Shown: piece by piece, positions 16,702 to 26,240 of the stretch | Numbering within the stretch: position 1 is the stretch's first letter | How the letters are laid out: each line of letters begins with the position of its first letter | Source: UBA1141 sp963665155 | Lineage (GTDB): Bacteria; Chloroflexota; Dehalococcoidia; Lucifugimonadales; UBA3495 | Assembly: GCA_963665155.2 (NCBI GenBank) | Contig: CAXXFI010000002.1 | Span: 1,364,001-1,428,000 of the forward strand | Reading direction: 5' to 3' | DNA: 64,000 nt | Position numbers and translations under genes: made by a program | Notes under the pieces: model-generated | The model's input: the letters and a program-made list of their open reading frames with translations, nothing else | What the model was told of the DNA's origin: nothing | Database searches by the model: none

Positions 16702-17835
16702 CTAAATAAAGTCCATTTGCTCAAATGTACCGTTCACTATTGGCTTTGCATCCAGACCCATCCACTTTTCCAAAATAGTGGAATATAGGCCGCGGAAATC
16801 GTTGTTGAACTGAAGGTCTCCCTCCGCTAGCTTACTATCTTCAAGGGAAGGATATTCGCCGTACAACCCGCCTTTGACTGAATCCCCGATGACGAATGCG
16901 TGGCCTCCGGCACCGTGGTCGGTACCTGAACCGTTGTCGTGCACCCGCCGTCCGAACTCGGTGAAGACCAAGAGCAAAACGTTGCTGCCAGCGTTGTGCT
17001 CCTGCAGGTCATCATAGTAGTCGGCGATGGCCCTGCTGGTCTCGGTCCACAGGATAGTGTGATTGGTAATTTGACCAGCATGGGTGTCGAAACTGTTGTA
17101 TGGGGCGGTGGTGTAAAGCACCCTTGTGCCGAAATCCGCCAGGTGGGTCTGCACAATATTTCTCATGTACTGCCCGACCACGTCGCCGCCGTATTCCACG
17201 GAGGACGTATACATCTCCGGCGCAGTGCTCAAGATATCCGCGCCTTTTAAGGCATCTAACCCAGTCTGGGCCAAGTAGTCCACCACTGGACCCTGCCCGA
17301 GCATAGGAGTGTAAACTTTGGAGAAGACATCCAGCGCCTTCATTCGCTGGTCCTCATCGTCTATGCCGGTAAGCACTCCGTAAGTCTCCAGGTTCCCCAC
17401 GGATGCCACCGGTACGCCGGGCGCAGCCAATGCGCGCGGCAGGCCACGACCAAAGTTTACCCCTGTGAGCACGTTCTCTTTATGGGGGTCCAGTTCACGG
17501 ACCGTCCGGCCCAGCCAACCCTCGTCGCCCACTTTCTCCGGTTCACAGGTATGCCAGATATCCATGGAACGGAAGTGAGACCGGCTCGGAGTCGGGTATC
17601 CGATCCCCTGGATAATGGCCATTTTGCCCTCATCGAAGATGCGCTTAATGGGCCCCATGGCTGGGTGAAAGCCAATCTCGCCATTGATGGGTATCACTTG
17701 GTTTTCGTCGATCCGGACGTTTGGTCTGTTGTCGAAGTACAGAGGGTTGGTGTAGGGAATCAGGGTGTTAACCGCATCGTTCCCCCCAGCCAACTGAAGA
17801 ACCACAAGAACCGGGTCTTTCTTCGTTGATGTCAT
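16702..17835 (-). CDS. DUF1501 family protein, cassette A
   Basis: 377 residues. DUF1501 proteins belong to the alkaline phosphatase/sulfatase-like superfamily. Recognisable parts are VLVVLQLAGGNDAVNTLIPY at the N-terminus (the metal-site N/D), SRSHFRSMDIWHTCEP in the middle, VFTEFGRRVHDNGSGTDHGA (the D-H metal motif), and GGLYGEYPSL. Most DUF1501 proteins start with a Tat signal; this one begins directly with the first strand, so it appears cytoplasmic. The start ATG has GGAG upstream. It follows the DUF1800 gene by 128 bp and is followed by the NHL gene by 78 bp. The cassette B paralogue is 58226-59353. The enzymatic activity is unknown. Confidence 0.88.
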   Translation of the reverse strand: MTSTKKDPVLVVLQLAGGNDAVNTLIPYTNPLYFDNRPNVRIDENQVIPINGEIGFHPAMGPIKRIFDEGKMAIIQGIGYPTPSRSHFRSMDIWHTCEPEKVGDEGWLGRTVRELDPHKENVLTGVNFGRGLPRALAAPGVPVASVGNLETYGVLTGIDDEDQRMKALDVFSKVYTPMLGQGPVVDYLAQTGLDALKGADILSTAPEMYTSSVEYGGDVVGQYMRNIVQTHLADFGTRVLYTTAPYNSFDTHAGQITNHTILWTETSRAIADYYDDLQEHNAGSNVLLLVFTEFGRRVHDNGSGTDHGAGGHAFVIGDSVKGGLYGEYPSLEDSKLAEGDLQFNNDFRGLYSTILEKWMGLDAKPIVNGTFEQMDFI

Positions 17836-17915
17836 TATTTAATCTCCACTGACTTAAAGCTGTTAACTTAAGACTGCCGCACCGTTTAATGGCTGAACGG
17901 AACAGCTTAAATATT

Positions 17916-17958
17916 GCCGACTTCTTTTACCGACCGACTTCTTTTGCCGACTTCTCCC
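17916..17958. repeat. Three 13-bp repeats (CCGACTTCTTTT type) between the DUF1800 and DUF1501 genes
   Basis: GCCGACTTCTTTT (17916-17928), ACCGACTTCTTTT (17933-17945) and GCCGACTTCTCCC (17946-17958). They sit in the 128-bp spacer between two genes of the cassette. Function is unknown; replication slippage or a regulatory array are both possible. Confidence 0.7.
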
Positions 17959-17963
17959 GGGCC

Positions 17964-19370
17964 TTAGGTGAACAGGTATTCCGTGGTTGCCACTATGGAC
18001 TGAAGCATTGTGGATACGCGGTTAGGAAATTCCTCGGAATCGGTCCGAATTTCCCCTTCGTTTTCAGCTAGCTCCAAGAGCTGTTTTCGGGTTTCTGGCG
18101 TCATGACATAAGAGCCCAGGTTTTCCAGACAGCCATCCACCAGTTGCTCAGAAGTCAGGCTGCCCCGTCCGCCACCCACCCGATTAATTATGGCCTTAAT
18201 ACCGGGGTGATTGGCGTTGCCTATTTGGTCGGCAGCGAAGTTGATGCGCTCCACCAATGTGCCTGAATCGATCCATTCGCGCCCAGTGTGCCAACCTTCC
18301 ACCGTCGGCGGGTTCAACAAGTCCTGTCCCATATACCGGATGTTCAGAGTCAAGGCGTCAAGGCCGGGTTTTGGGAAAGTAAAGTCTCCTACCAAGCGCA
18401 TGGTGCCGACTACGGTCTCCGCCGGGCTCTTGATCTTCGTGAACCGAGCGTTTTTGAAGAAATCAGAGTTGAACAACACTCGCAGCATGGAGTTTATGTT
18501 GTAGTTTGAACGGAAGTATTCATCTTCTAGAGTCTTGATGGCTTCGGGGTCAATAGGGGGAGTGTCTTTCCAGGCTGGCACTTGGGGCTCGTCGGCGACG
18601 AAGAAATTGTACAGATGCCTGGCGATAAACCGAGCTGCGCCGGGCTGCTTCACGACGATGTTGATAATGTCTTCGCCGTTTAAGTTACCCGTCTCTCCCA
18701 AGAAAGTCTTGGAGTCGTTGTCATGGTCGTTGGGGTCGTAGATGAACTTGGCTTCGTACTTACCGTACGGATACCGCGGCACGGAGTTTGTTACGGTCCA
18801 GCCGGTAAAGGCCCGGGCAGCCTCCTTGACATCATCTTCGCTGTAGTTGAAATTCCCATCCATACCGACGCCTAGAGTGAATAGCTCCAGAAGCTCTCTG
18901 CCCCAGTTCTCGTTAATTGCCCCTTTATGGCTCATGCAGTTGTCCAGGTAAAAAACCATCGCCGGATCTTTGGACAGGCCCGACAACAGATCGAGGAAGC
19001 TGCTCATCCCGACCGTGCGGAACATATCCAATTCTATCTGTTGCTGGCGCGGGTACTCACACTTGGCGTGGCCCGTGGGGAAAATACCATGCCAGAACAG
19101 GGCAATCTTTTCCTGTAACGGCCGCTTGGTGTTGATCATGCGGAAGGTCCATTCTTCCTGCTGACCCTCCAACCCAGCTTGCGATACCCACTCGGTTTTG
19201 TAGCGCATCATGATGTCGCGCTCCAAGTCGGGCTGCTCTTCCGGATGTAACAGTTCTTCAACCGTGGCTTCATAGCCTTTTGCGGCTCTAGCTTCCAATT
19301 CCTCCAGGGGCGCACCGAATCCGGCACGACGCATCAGGTGGGCCATCAGCGAAATATCTTTATCAGACAT
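17964..19370 (-). CDS. DUF1800 family protein, cassette A
   Basis: 468 residues. All the family landmarks are present: HLMRRAGFGAPLEELEA at the N-terminus, EKIALFWHGIFPTG, NENWGRELLELFTLGVGMDG, EDDVKEAARAFTGWTV, and near the C-terminus NPPTVEGWHTGREWIDSGTL. DUF1800 genes are commonly beside DUF1501 genes, and their joint function is not known. No signal peptide is visible. The start ATG is preceded by GGGGAG. It is first in the cassette A transcription unit. Compared with the cassette B paralogue (60469-61845) it has the same order of motifs and about the same length. Confidence 0.88.
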   Translation of the reverse strand: MSDKDISLMAHLMRRAGFGAPLEELEARAAKGYEATVEELLHPEEQPDLERDIMMRYKTEWVSQAGLEGQQEEWTFRMINTKRPLQEKIALFWHGIFPTGHAKCEYPRQQQIELDMFRTVGMSSFLDLLSGLSKDPAMVFYLDNCMSHKGAINENWGRELLELFTLGVGMDGNFNYSEDDVKEAARAFTGWTVTNSVPRYPYGKYEAKFIYDPNDHDNDSKTFLGETGNLNGEDIINIVVKQPGAARFIARHLYNFFVADEPQVPAWKDTPPIDPEAIKTLEDEYFRSNYNINSMLRVLFNSDFFKNARFTKIKSPAETVVGTMRLVGDFTFPKPGLDALTLNIRYMGQDLLNPPTVEGWHTGREWIDSGTLVERINFAADQIGNANHPGIKAIINRVGGGRGSLTSEQLVDGCLENLGSYVMTPETRKQLLELAENEGEIRTDSEEFPNRVSTMLQSIVATTEYLFT

Positions 19371-19806
19371 TTTATTCTCCCCTCCGAAGCCTACTAAGGC
19401 TCCGGTATTAAAATATGTGGTGTCGTCGGATTATAGCATTAGGTAGTTGTGGTTGCTCAACTTTTTTCTCTAGCAAGTGGACAATCACGTCTAATTTCTT
19501 TGTTTCTAGGGAAATTGCACCAGAAATATGGGGTTACATGGGTCTTTCCAGCAACCTTCCGAAACTGGAATCGTCGTTTGTTCCGCAATAGTCGCCTATG
19601 TGCGTAGGCGTGCGCCTGGTATCCGGCATGCCAAGGAAGACGAGGGTGTGAGTCAAGATCATGGGACGTGGTGGACTTTACTGGTGGCCATTAATCGAAT
19701 AATCCCACTGGCGGAGCCTTTGCGGGACCCCTTAAATGCAAGCCACACCTGTTCGCGGCTCCATTGGCGGCCTCATCGGTGGAGCAGGTGAGCGGCTACA
19801 CTAATT
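19371..19806. other. Intergenic region between DUF1800 gene A and IS982
   Basis: It carries the upstream region of the cassette A unit (minus strand). An 87-codon open frame at 19528-19791 has no recognisable features and no ribosome binding site. Nothing else was found. Confidence 0.5.
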
Positions 19807-20820
19807 AACCCGATGTGCATGTTTTAAAACTTGGTTCAAAATATATTGAAAGTCCAGGGCCAAACACCTCTACTAGAATTAGACAGTTCCCGTGGAGGTG
19901 TGTGGTGGACCTGGACATGTTTATAATAGCAGTCTTTTGGCGGATGGATGATGCGTTGAAGACTCTGTTTCAAGAAAAACCGTTGCGCCAACTTGGGCCT
20001 GCTCCGGTGTTGTCCGACGCTGAGGTTTTGACCATGGAGGTGGTGGGAGAGTTTCTGGGGTTCAGCCAAGACACTGCGCTCTTTCGCCATTTCCGCCAGC
20101 ATTATCGTCACTTCTTTCCTGGTTTGGAGCGGTTGCATCGCACCACCTTCGTGCGCCAAGGCGCCAAGGCGCCAACCTCTGGAAGGTCAAGGAGTGGGTG
20201 TGGCAGCATTTGCTCGGCTCCATCCGACACAATCCAGCCTTCGCCTTGGTGGATAGCTTCCCCCTTCCAGTCTGTCAGTTCGCCCGGACCTACCGCTGCC
20301 AGCGGTTCCGTGGGGAAGCCGCTTTTGGGAAGGATAGCCTGTCCCGGCAGACCTTTTACGGCTTCCGAGTCCATGTGCATTTGAGTTGGCCGGGACTCAT
20401 CACCCGCTTCACTGTTGCTCCCGCTAATGTCCACGAACTGAGTGTTGTCCCCCAACTAGCGGCAGGAACTCGAGGGCTGCTGGTAGGTGACCGCAATTAC
20501 TGGTCTCCGCGTCTGACCGAGGAGTTGCGCCAAGATGGGGTGACTTTAGTGGCACCCTTTGGGTCCAGGAAGAGAGACCCTTGGCTTCGCTTCAGCTCTA
20601 CTCTCAGTCGCCTGCGCTACCGCATTGATACCGTCTTCGGCCAACTGGTGGACCGGTATCAGGCCAAGCGGGTCTGGGCTCGGGATGACTGGCATTTGCG
20701 TGCCCGTTTGCTACGCAAGGTGCTCAGTCATACTGTTGCCTTCTTGCTCAACCAGTCCCAAGGGAATTCACCATTACAATTGTCTAAATTACTGGTATGA
20801 AAATACCCGCACATCGGGTT
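19807..20820 (+). mobile_element. IS982-family element
   Basis: About 1.0 kb, normal for the family. The ends are inverted: AACCCGATGTGC on the left (19807-19818) and its complement GCACATCGGGTT on the right (20809-20820). A target duplication could not be recognised. It carries one transposase gene, which is frameshifted. Confidence 0.75.
19905..20800 (+). pseudogene. IS982-type transposase, frameshifted
   Basis: The N-terminal part has LSDAEVLTMEVVGEFLGFSQ and HFFPGLERLHRTTFVRQ; the second frame has EWVWQHLLGSIRHNPAFALV, then DSFPLPVCQFARTYRCQRF (first catalytic D), GKDSLSRQTFYGFRVHVHL, LVGDRNYW (second D) and RYRIDTVFGQLVDRYQAKR (E region). The frame breaks in two tandem copies of AAGGCGCC (20158-20165, 20166-20173). 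Removing one 8-bp copy restores the frame and gives VRQGANLWKVKEW, as expected for the family; a single missing base would also restore it. The GTG start at 19905 is backed by GGAGG a few bases upstream. Confidence 0.8.
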
Positions 20821-20846
20821 AGTTAAATGCGGCAGAACGTCGGTTC

Positions 20847-22150
20847 ATGAAATATTTTGAAAAGCTAGCCAATAAGCTGGATTATTACGAGGGCCTGCTC
20901 ATAGCTGGCTCCGACAGTATATCCGACGAGACTGGTTATTTCGAGTGCGTGCAGACGACGGATGGAAGTCTCACCCTCTGTTGCTCTTTCTCCAAATTTG
21001 TTCATCTACCGGAAACGCATGGACTCTTACATTGCGCTTTGGAGGGTGACGATAACAATGACTGGTATCTAGAGTTCGGAGAGTACGTCTTAGGCACCTC
21101 CGACAGGATTAGGAGTTTCCGTCTTGGGCCAAGCACAACAATGGTAATGCACCCAACATCCATCAGAGCGAGACGGACTCCTTTTTGTTCTGGGAAGGTC
21201 AATGAGTTCCTAGTATCTCGATTTGCCTTGGTTAATTTCGTCTTGAGGCAATCGGCAGGAACGCCTGCGCCAATTGAATTGAATCATCCGGCATATAATT
21301 TGCGCATCACCCCAGTAATGGATCATACGGAGAAATCAGAAATACTACGCTCTCGTTCCCTAGGATAGAACACACCGCCGATGTCGAGATACGAAAAAAA
21401 GATGGTAAACGGCATTCTGTAGACGATGCCATTGACCTGATGAACGGTCTGGTTTATCCGTTGCGTCTATGGTGCGGCAATAAACTAGATTGGTTGAATG
21501 GCTCAGGGTTAGATGACTTACATGGGAATCCTATAGAACGGGTTTACAAACACGGCGTGATCAATAATTTTTCCAACACGCTCTTGAACCTAGGTTGGTT
21601 CTTGGACTTGAGGGCGCTGACGGAAGCCTTCTTCGGCATCGAAGCCGTGGAAAAACTCGAGAAGCTCAAGAATTTCATAGACTATTTCTCGGATGTCTGC
21701 GCACGGGGTCCATTCTTGGAAACCAAGGCCCCAGCAGCAGCCACGCTATTGGATGCTCTTACCCTGATGCACGCGTCAGACAACGAACATGACTTAATCC
21801 TCTGCGAGGAAGATTTCCAAAAAAATGTGTTACCCAAATTGAAAGACACGATCGAAGGCCTGGATCTACCGCTGAAAATTAAAGAGCCGATGAAACAGGC
21901 TCTTCAATTGGTGCATCGTACAAGTTTCAGATCGCGATTACTACAATTGTCACACTCTCTCGATCTTGGGTTAGAAAAACCGGTGCAGAATATCGTCATC
22001 GCCACTAGAAACAAATTGGTTCATGATGGGAAATTCCCAATCAACAAAAAAGTGAGTTCTTGGACCGCATATCAGTGTTTACTATCAACCGATTATGCAA
22101 TCCTGTGCAGACTAACGGGCTATTCTGGGCCTCTTCCTTCCCTTTCCTAG
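20847..22150 (+). pseudogene. HEPN-like (ApeA-type) protein, frameshifted
   Basis: Two frames (20847-21368 and one open from about 21330 to 22150) combine into one protein of about 434 residues; inserting a single base around 21330-21350 joins them. The first half looks like a beta-rich N-terminal domain (LLIAGSDSISDETGYFECVQ, then TLCCSFSKF). The second has DDAIDLMNGLVYPLRLWCGN and ends in a helical region with RNKLVHDGKF (22007-22036). R-x4-H is the HEPN ribonuclease motif, and a beta-rich domain plus C-terminal HEPN is the layout of ApeA-type proteins, some of which act against phages. The match is by layout and motif only. The gene sits between an IS982 and an IS1182 element, and no other defence gene is beside it. 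Confidence 0.45.
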
Positions 22151-22353
22151 AAATCAAGCTGGTTGGGCTCCTAAACCAGTGCTGAATATTTCGAACAGCG
22201 AATCAATTGGGTGGCTTTACGACTTGTCGGCAAACTTTACTCCGCCGACGATGCCATCGAATCGTCCTGCCGCAAGTTGAGAAGCGTCAATCATTGTGTG
22301 ATCGCGATGTAATCGCATCTGCAGTCGGCCGACGGCCCTTCATCCCTCCCTAG

Positions 22354-24214
22354 AACTCCGGCCGAAAAGTACCCTGACCTAGGCTGTCCCGATATACTGG
22401 GCAAGAGATTTAATAAATGGGTGTGGGAGGTTGAGGATGCTGGGAGTACGGTCGGCGCAACGAGGGCTGCTGGAAGCGGATCACCTGTACCTGGACTATG
22501 TGGGCCGGGGCTCCTTCTATGGCTTCCTGGCCTCCCTGCGGGGACAGCTATTTCGAGACGAAGAGTTCGCCGAGCTATATTGCCCAGACAATGGCCGGGA
22601 TAGCGTGCCCCCAAGTCTGGTGGCCACTGCGCTGTTGTTGCAAGCCTACGACAAAGTCAGCGACGCCGAAGCCAAACAGCGGGCGGATTTTGATATCCGG
22701 TGGAAGGTGGCGTTGGGGATTGAGGTGGAGGACCGGCCCTTTGCCAAGAGCACGCTGCAGCTGTTTCGAGCCCAGCTGATCCTCCACGACCGGGTGCGGG
22801 CCGTCTTTCAGCGCAGCCTCCAATTCGCCCGGCAGACCGGATACCTGAAAGGACGCCGGATGAAGGTGGCGGTAGACACCACCTACATTCTGGGCCGAGG
22901 GGCGGTCAAGGACACCTACAACTTGCTGGCCGACGGCATAGTCCAGGTAGTGCGGGCGCTTTCGGACCTGGATGGGACGCGGCCCGAGGAATGGGCCTTG
23001 AGACACGGTCTGGAACTCTACTTTGGCTCCAGTGTGAAGGGAGAGGCAGAGATTGACTGGGACAACCAGAAAGAGCGGCAAGCCTTACTGCAGAAGATAG
23101 TAGCCGATGCCGACCTGGTGTTGGAGCTGGCCCGTCAGGTCCAGGGTCAGTTCCCCGAGGAGAGCCCCCAGCGCCAGGGTATAGTGGAAGCGGCGGAGTT
23201 GCTGGGGCAACTGTTACTGCAGGATGTGGAACGCCAGGAGGATGGCCCAGCCCTGAAGGATGGGGTAAGCCGGGACCGCATCCCTTCGGTACACGACCCG
23301 GAGATGCGCCACGGCCGTAAAAGCAGCAGCAAACGCTTCGACGGACATAAGGCTGCGGTGGTGGTGGATACCGATTCCCAACTGGTGACCGCGGTAGACA
23401 TCCTGCCCGGCAATGCCGGTGACAACACTGGAGTCCTGGAACTGGTGGAGCAGAGTGAGGAGAACACGGGCATAGCGGTGGAGGAGACTATCGGGGATGC
23501 GGCCTATGGGGATGGCGGGACGCGGCAGGCCTTTGCCGATGCTGGTCGGACTCTAATAGCCAAGGTGCCGGGTCGCCCTAATAAGGCCTGCTTCCCCAAG
23601 GAGGACTTCCAGATCGACTTGGAGGCAGGAACCTGCACCTGCCCAGCCGGTAATGTTACCCACACCCTGCGGACCTTCGGCACCCGGACCAACCGGTTGG
23701 GTCGGACCTACCTGGCCCGGAGTTTCCAATTCGACCCGGCGGTCTGCGGCGTATGCCCCCTGCGGTCCCAGTGCGTGGCGGCGCGGTACGGGGCGGGACG
23801 CACCGTAGCCCTGCATCCCCAAGAGGCGCTCTTGCAACAAGCCCGGGACTTCCAGCGGAGTGAGGGCTTTGCTGAATACCGTAGGCTGCGCCAGGCGGCC
23901 GAGCATCGCCTGGCGCGGCTGGCGCAACTGGGGGTCCGCCAATCTCGCTACTTCGGCCGAGCCAAGACCCGATTCCAACTACTCATGGCGGCCACGGTGG
24001 CCAACCTGACCCTGGTGGCTACCAAGATGGGGATGATATCTCCGGCTCCAGGCTCCTCTCACGATAAACCGGACCAGCAAGCCCCAGGGTCGCCCATCGT
24101 TACTACCCAATTCATATTGGCCGCAGCCAACTGGGTCACTCTTAGCCTCAGACTTACAGTCCACTGGTTATCCTCCACGCCATCCCGTCACAGCAGGGCT
24201 TTTCAGCCGGGTTT
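22354..24214 (+). mobile_element. IS1182-type element, copy 1
   Basis: 1861 bp. Ends are imperfect inverted repeats: AACTCCGGCCGAAAAG on the left, and on the right the complement of AAACCCGGCTGAAAAG. Both flanks carry CTAG (22350-22353, 24215-24218), a 4-bp target duplication. The second copy (42233-44093) has the same length and the same encoded protein in opposite orientation. The element sits between the HEPN-like gene and the 3' end of a flavin monooxygenase gene, only four bases from that gene's stop codon. Confidence 0.9.
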
Positions 24215-24218
24215 CTAG
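22437..24218 (+). CDS. IS1182-type transposase (copy 1)
   Basis: About 593 residues from ATG 22437 (GGGAGG lies upstream; an in-frame TTG two codons earlier is possible). The N-terminal DUF772-like domain includes PPSLVATALLLQAYDKVSDA and ALGIEVEDRPFAKSTLQLFR. The DDE core has MKVAVDTTYILGRGAVKDTY (first D), KRFDGHKAAVVVDTDSQLVT, ETIGDAAYGDGGTRQAF (second D) and RQAAEHRLARLAQLGVRQSR (E region). A zinc-ribbon-like Cys cluster (CTCPAG, CGVCPLRSQC) lies near residue 400-430. The stop codon TAG (24216-24218) lies within the CTAG target duplication, outside the element itself. The last 45 residues are poorly conserved-looking. Confidence 0.92.
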   Translation: MLGVRSAQRGLLEADHLYLDYVGRGSFYGFLASLRGQLFRDEEFAELYCPDNGRDSVPPSLVATALLLQAYDKVSDAEAKQRADFDIRWKVALGIEVEDRPFAKSTLQLFRAQLILHDRVRAVFQRSLQFARQTGYLKGRRMKVAVDTTYILGRGAVKDTYNLLADGIVQVVRALSDLDGTRPEEWALRHGLELYFGSSVKGEAEIDWDNQKERQALLQKIVADADLVLELARQVQGQFPEESPQRQGIVEAAELLGQLLLQDVERQEDGPALKDGVSRDRIPSVHDPEMRHGRKSSSKRFDGHKAAVVVDTDSQLVTAVDILPGNAGDNTGVLELVEQSEENTGIAVEETIGDAAYGDGGTRQAFADAGRTLIAKVPGRPNKACFPKEDFQIDLEAGTCTCPAGNVTHTLRTFGTRTNRLGRTYLARSFQFDPAVCGVCPLRSQCVAARYGAGRTVALHPQEALLQQARDFQRSEGFAEYRRLRQAAEHRLARLAQLGVRQSRYFGRAKTRFQLLMAATVANLTLVATKMGMISPAPGSSHDKPDQQAPGSPIVTTQFILAAANWVTLSLRLTVHWLSSTPSRHSRAFQPGF

Positions 24219-24222
24219 TCAA

Positions 24223-25265
24223 CTACTTCAATTTCGGCGCGACTTTGTCCATCACCAGCCGTAGGGATTTCATCTGGTGTTCATAGGGGATTTGGCGCCC
24301 GAAATTGTTCTCGAAAACGATTTGGCTAAGCTGTAGCTGCTCCTGCAACTCCTGTAGCCGGTCAACTACCGCATCGGGCGTGCCGTACACCACCTTGTCC
24401 CGAAGCCAGTCTTCGTAGTTCATATTGAGAATATGGTCGGCCTCATTTTGCCAGTTACCGCTAGTCCCGGTGCGGGAAGCGCTAACCGCAAATCTCTGGC
24501 CCATGGCTTGTATCGCGGCGCTGGTACTTTCCTTGGGCTCGGAGTAAGCCTGCTCGGCGGTCTCGGCCACGTAGATGGGGACTCTCAATCCCACATCGCC
24601 TTTACCTTCGTGACCGGCCTCTTTCCATGCTGCCTGGTATTGCTCTATGTAGGGTGCAAGCTCGGAAAGCGCGAATACCCGTGACGGATTGATAAATATG
24701 GGGTAGCCCATTCGGCCCAGGACGGGAAAGTCTCCGCTGAGGTCAGCCCAACTCTGATGGGAGGGTGGGGCTTCTGGAAAGGTTTGGGCCGCACGTTCAG
24801 GTCGTGACATTGGTAGTGCTCCCCCTCGAAGGAGAACTGATCGGTGGTCCAGGCTTTGAGGATGATTTCCAGGTATTCCTCAAAGCGTCCCCGGCTTTCC
24901 GGGTAAGGCGAGTTGAAAGCGTCATGGTGTTCGGGGAAGGTGCCACGACCTATTCCGAATTCCAGTCGGCCCTGGCTTATGTGATCAAGTGGCGCAATCT
25001 CTTCGGCGATGCGTATAGGGTTGCCCAATGGCAAAAGCACGACGCCGAATCCTATTCTCATTCTTTCGGTGCGGGCGGCCACGGCAGTGGCCACGGTGAC
25101 CGGGGCAGACAGCACACTAAATGGGATGAAGTGGTATTCGGCCAACCATACCGAGTCCACGCCCATTTTCTCCGCTTCGTCCACCAAAGCGAAACCTTGC
25201 TGGAAGGCTTGTTGATCTGTCGTGCCTTCAAGCGCCACGAATTCCATAAACAGTCCCAACTGCAT
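24223..25265 (-). pseudogene. Luciferase-like flavin monooxygenase, single-base frameshift
   Basis: The first frame (25265-24645) begins MQLGLFMEFVALEGTTDQQ and has the luciferase-family block MGVDSVWLAEYHF and RIAEEIAPLDHISQGRLEFG. The second frame (24810-24223) carries VLGRMGYPIFINPSRVFALS and ends with the family helix. The two join in the family position 'TSAETFPVLGRMGYP' if one base is added in the run at about 24724-24730; the total then is 347 residues, normal for the family. The start has AGGAGG upstream. It is the third gene of a minus-strand group with an alpha/beta hydrolase and another monooxygenase. The substrate is unknown. The lesion may be a sequencing deletion. Confidence 0.8.
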
Positions 25266-25386
25266 ATTGCCTCCTTGAGTCCGATGGGTCCGGATTTCTG
25301 ATTAGAGAAAATCCGGAGCGAATTCTGGGGTTTTGCTATTGATAACCGGAGATAGTTCGGGATCGGTGTTACTATCCAGGCCTATC

Positions 25387-26163
25387 TTACGGATTGAAAA
25401 GATGATTTTCGCGGCCGATGATGAACGTCTCGCGGTGCTCCACGTATTCACCTATGGCCTTTATCAAAGCACTGGGCCGCTCCGCTTCTATGAGGTGTCC
25501 GGAGTCGTAGACGAATGAAATGTTGCTGTTGGGAATTCTTTCGCGGTACACCCGGGCCGCCTCGGGAGCTACGATTTTGTCGTTCGCTCCGAAAACCACC
25601 AGCGTTGGACACCTAACCTCGCCGAGCCTCGCCTCCACCGCTACGTCGTGGGTTCCGCCGTTCAGCCTGCGCTCCAGCTCCTCTTCTTTAGCCCAGGTGG
25701 CCGGTTTAGCCCAAATGGCCGGGTCTATGGTTGCCAAGTCCGGTAAATTTTCCGGGTGCGCCAGCATTTGCAGGCACCTCTCTCCCCGGTTACTCGCCGG
25801 TTGGGCCTCGTTGGGCAGGATGGCGGTGGGTGAAATGAGAATTAAGCACTCCACTTTGTCCGGCGCTTGCAGGGGGTACCAAAATGCTACGTTGGCGGCG
25901 AAGGATGTGCCGATTAGCGTGATTTTTTCACTTACGATTTGGTCGACAGCTTTGGCCGCCGTACCCGCCAAGTCCTGCACGGATTGGGTTCTGGTATTGG
26001 TGGCCGAGAGGCCAAATCCCGGTAGCTCGATCGCCGTAACGCAGTAGTTCCGCGCCAATTCGTCGCGAACCTTTGACAAGCCCCACGTGGCGCTCTCTAG
26101 GATCACGACTTGATTGCCCTGGCCGGCTTGGACGTAACGAAGGCTAAAGCCGTCCGCATTCAA
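25387..26163 (-). CDS. Alpha/beta hydrolase
   Basis: About 258 residues. The nucleophile elbow is ITLIGTSFAANVAFWYP (Ser near residue 100; G-x-S-x-A instead of the usual G-x-S-x-G), the acid is in LVVFGANDKIVAPEA, and the His is in YDSGHLIEAERP. The typical N-terminal HGxG segment is replaced by ESATWG, so the oxyanion region is unusual. The start appears to be TTG at 26163 with a weak ribosome site; an internal start is possible. It lies between two flavin monooxygenase genes (gaps of 77 and 121 bp), so it may hydrolyse an ester or lactone produced by a Baeyer-Villiger-like step. That is inference. Confidence 0.8.
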   Translation of the reverse strand: MNADGFSLRYVQAGQGNQVVILESATWGLSKVRDELARNYCVTAIELPGFGLSATNTRTQSVQDLAGTAAKAVDQIVSEKITLIGTSFAANVAFWYPLQAPDKVECLILISPTAILPNEAQPASNRGERCLQMLAHPENLPDLATIDPAIWAKPATWAKEEELERRLNGGTHDVAVEARLGEVRCPTLVVFGANDKIVAPEAARVYRERIPNSNISFVYDSGHLIEAERPSALIKAIGEYVEHRETFIIGRENHLFNP

Positions 26164-26240
26164 TTAGTCTTCTTTCAACGTTCCGGGGGATGCTCCCCCT
26201 GGCTGATGTTCTGACTGTGTCATAACTCTCGTCTATTGGG

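Noticed and set aside
19528..19791. 87-codon open frame upstream of IS982
   Set aside because: Composition is not protein-like, there is no ribosome site, and no family was recognised.
24844..24846. Idea that other split genes here are also selenoprotein genes read through TGA
   Set aside because: The breaks in the other split genes are frame changes, not in-frame TGA codons at Cys positions, so Sec does not explain them.
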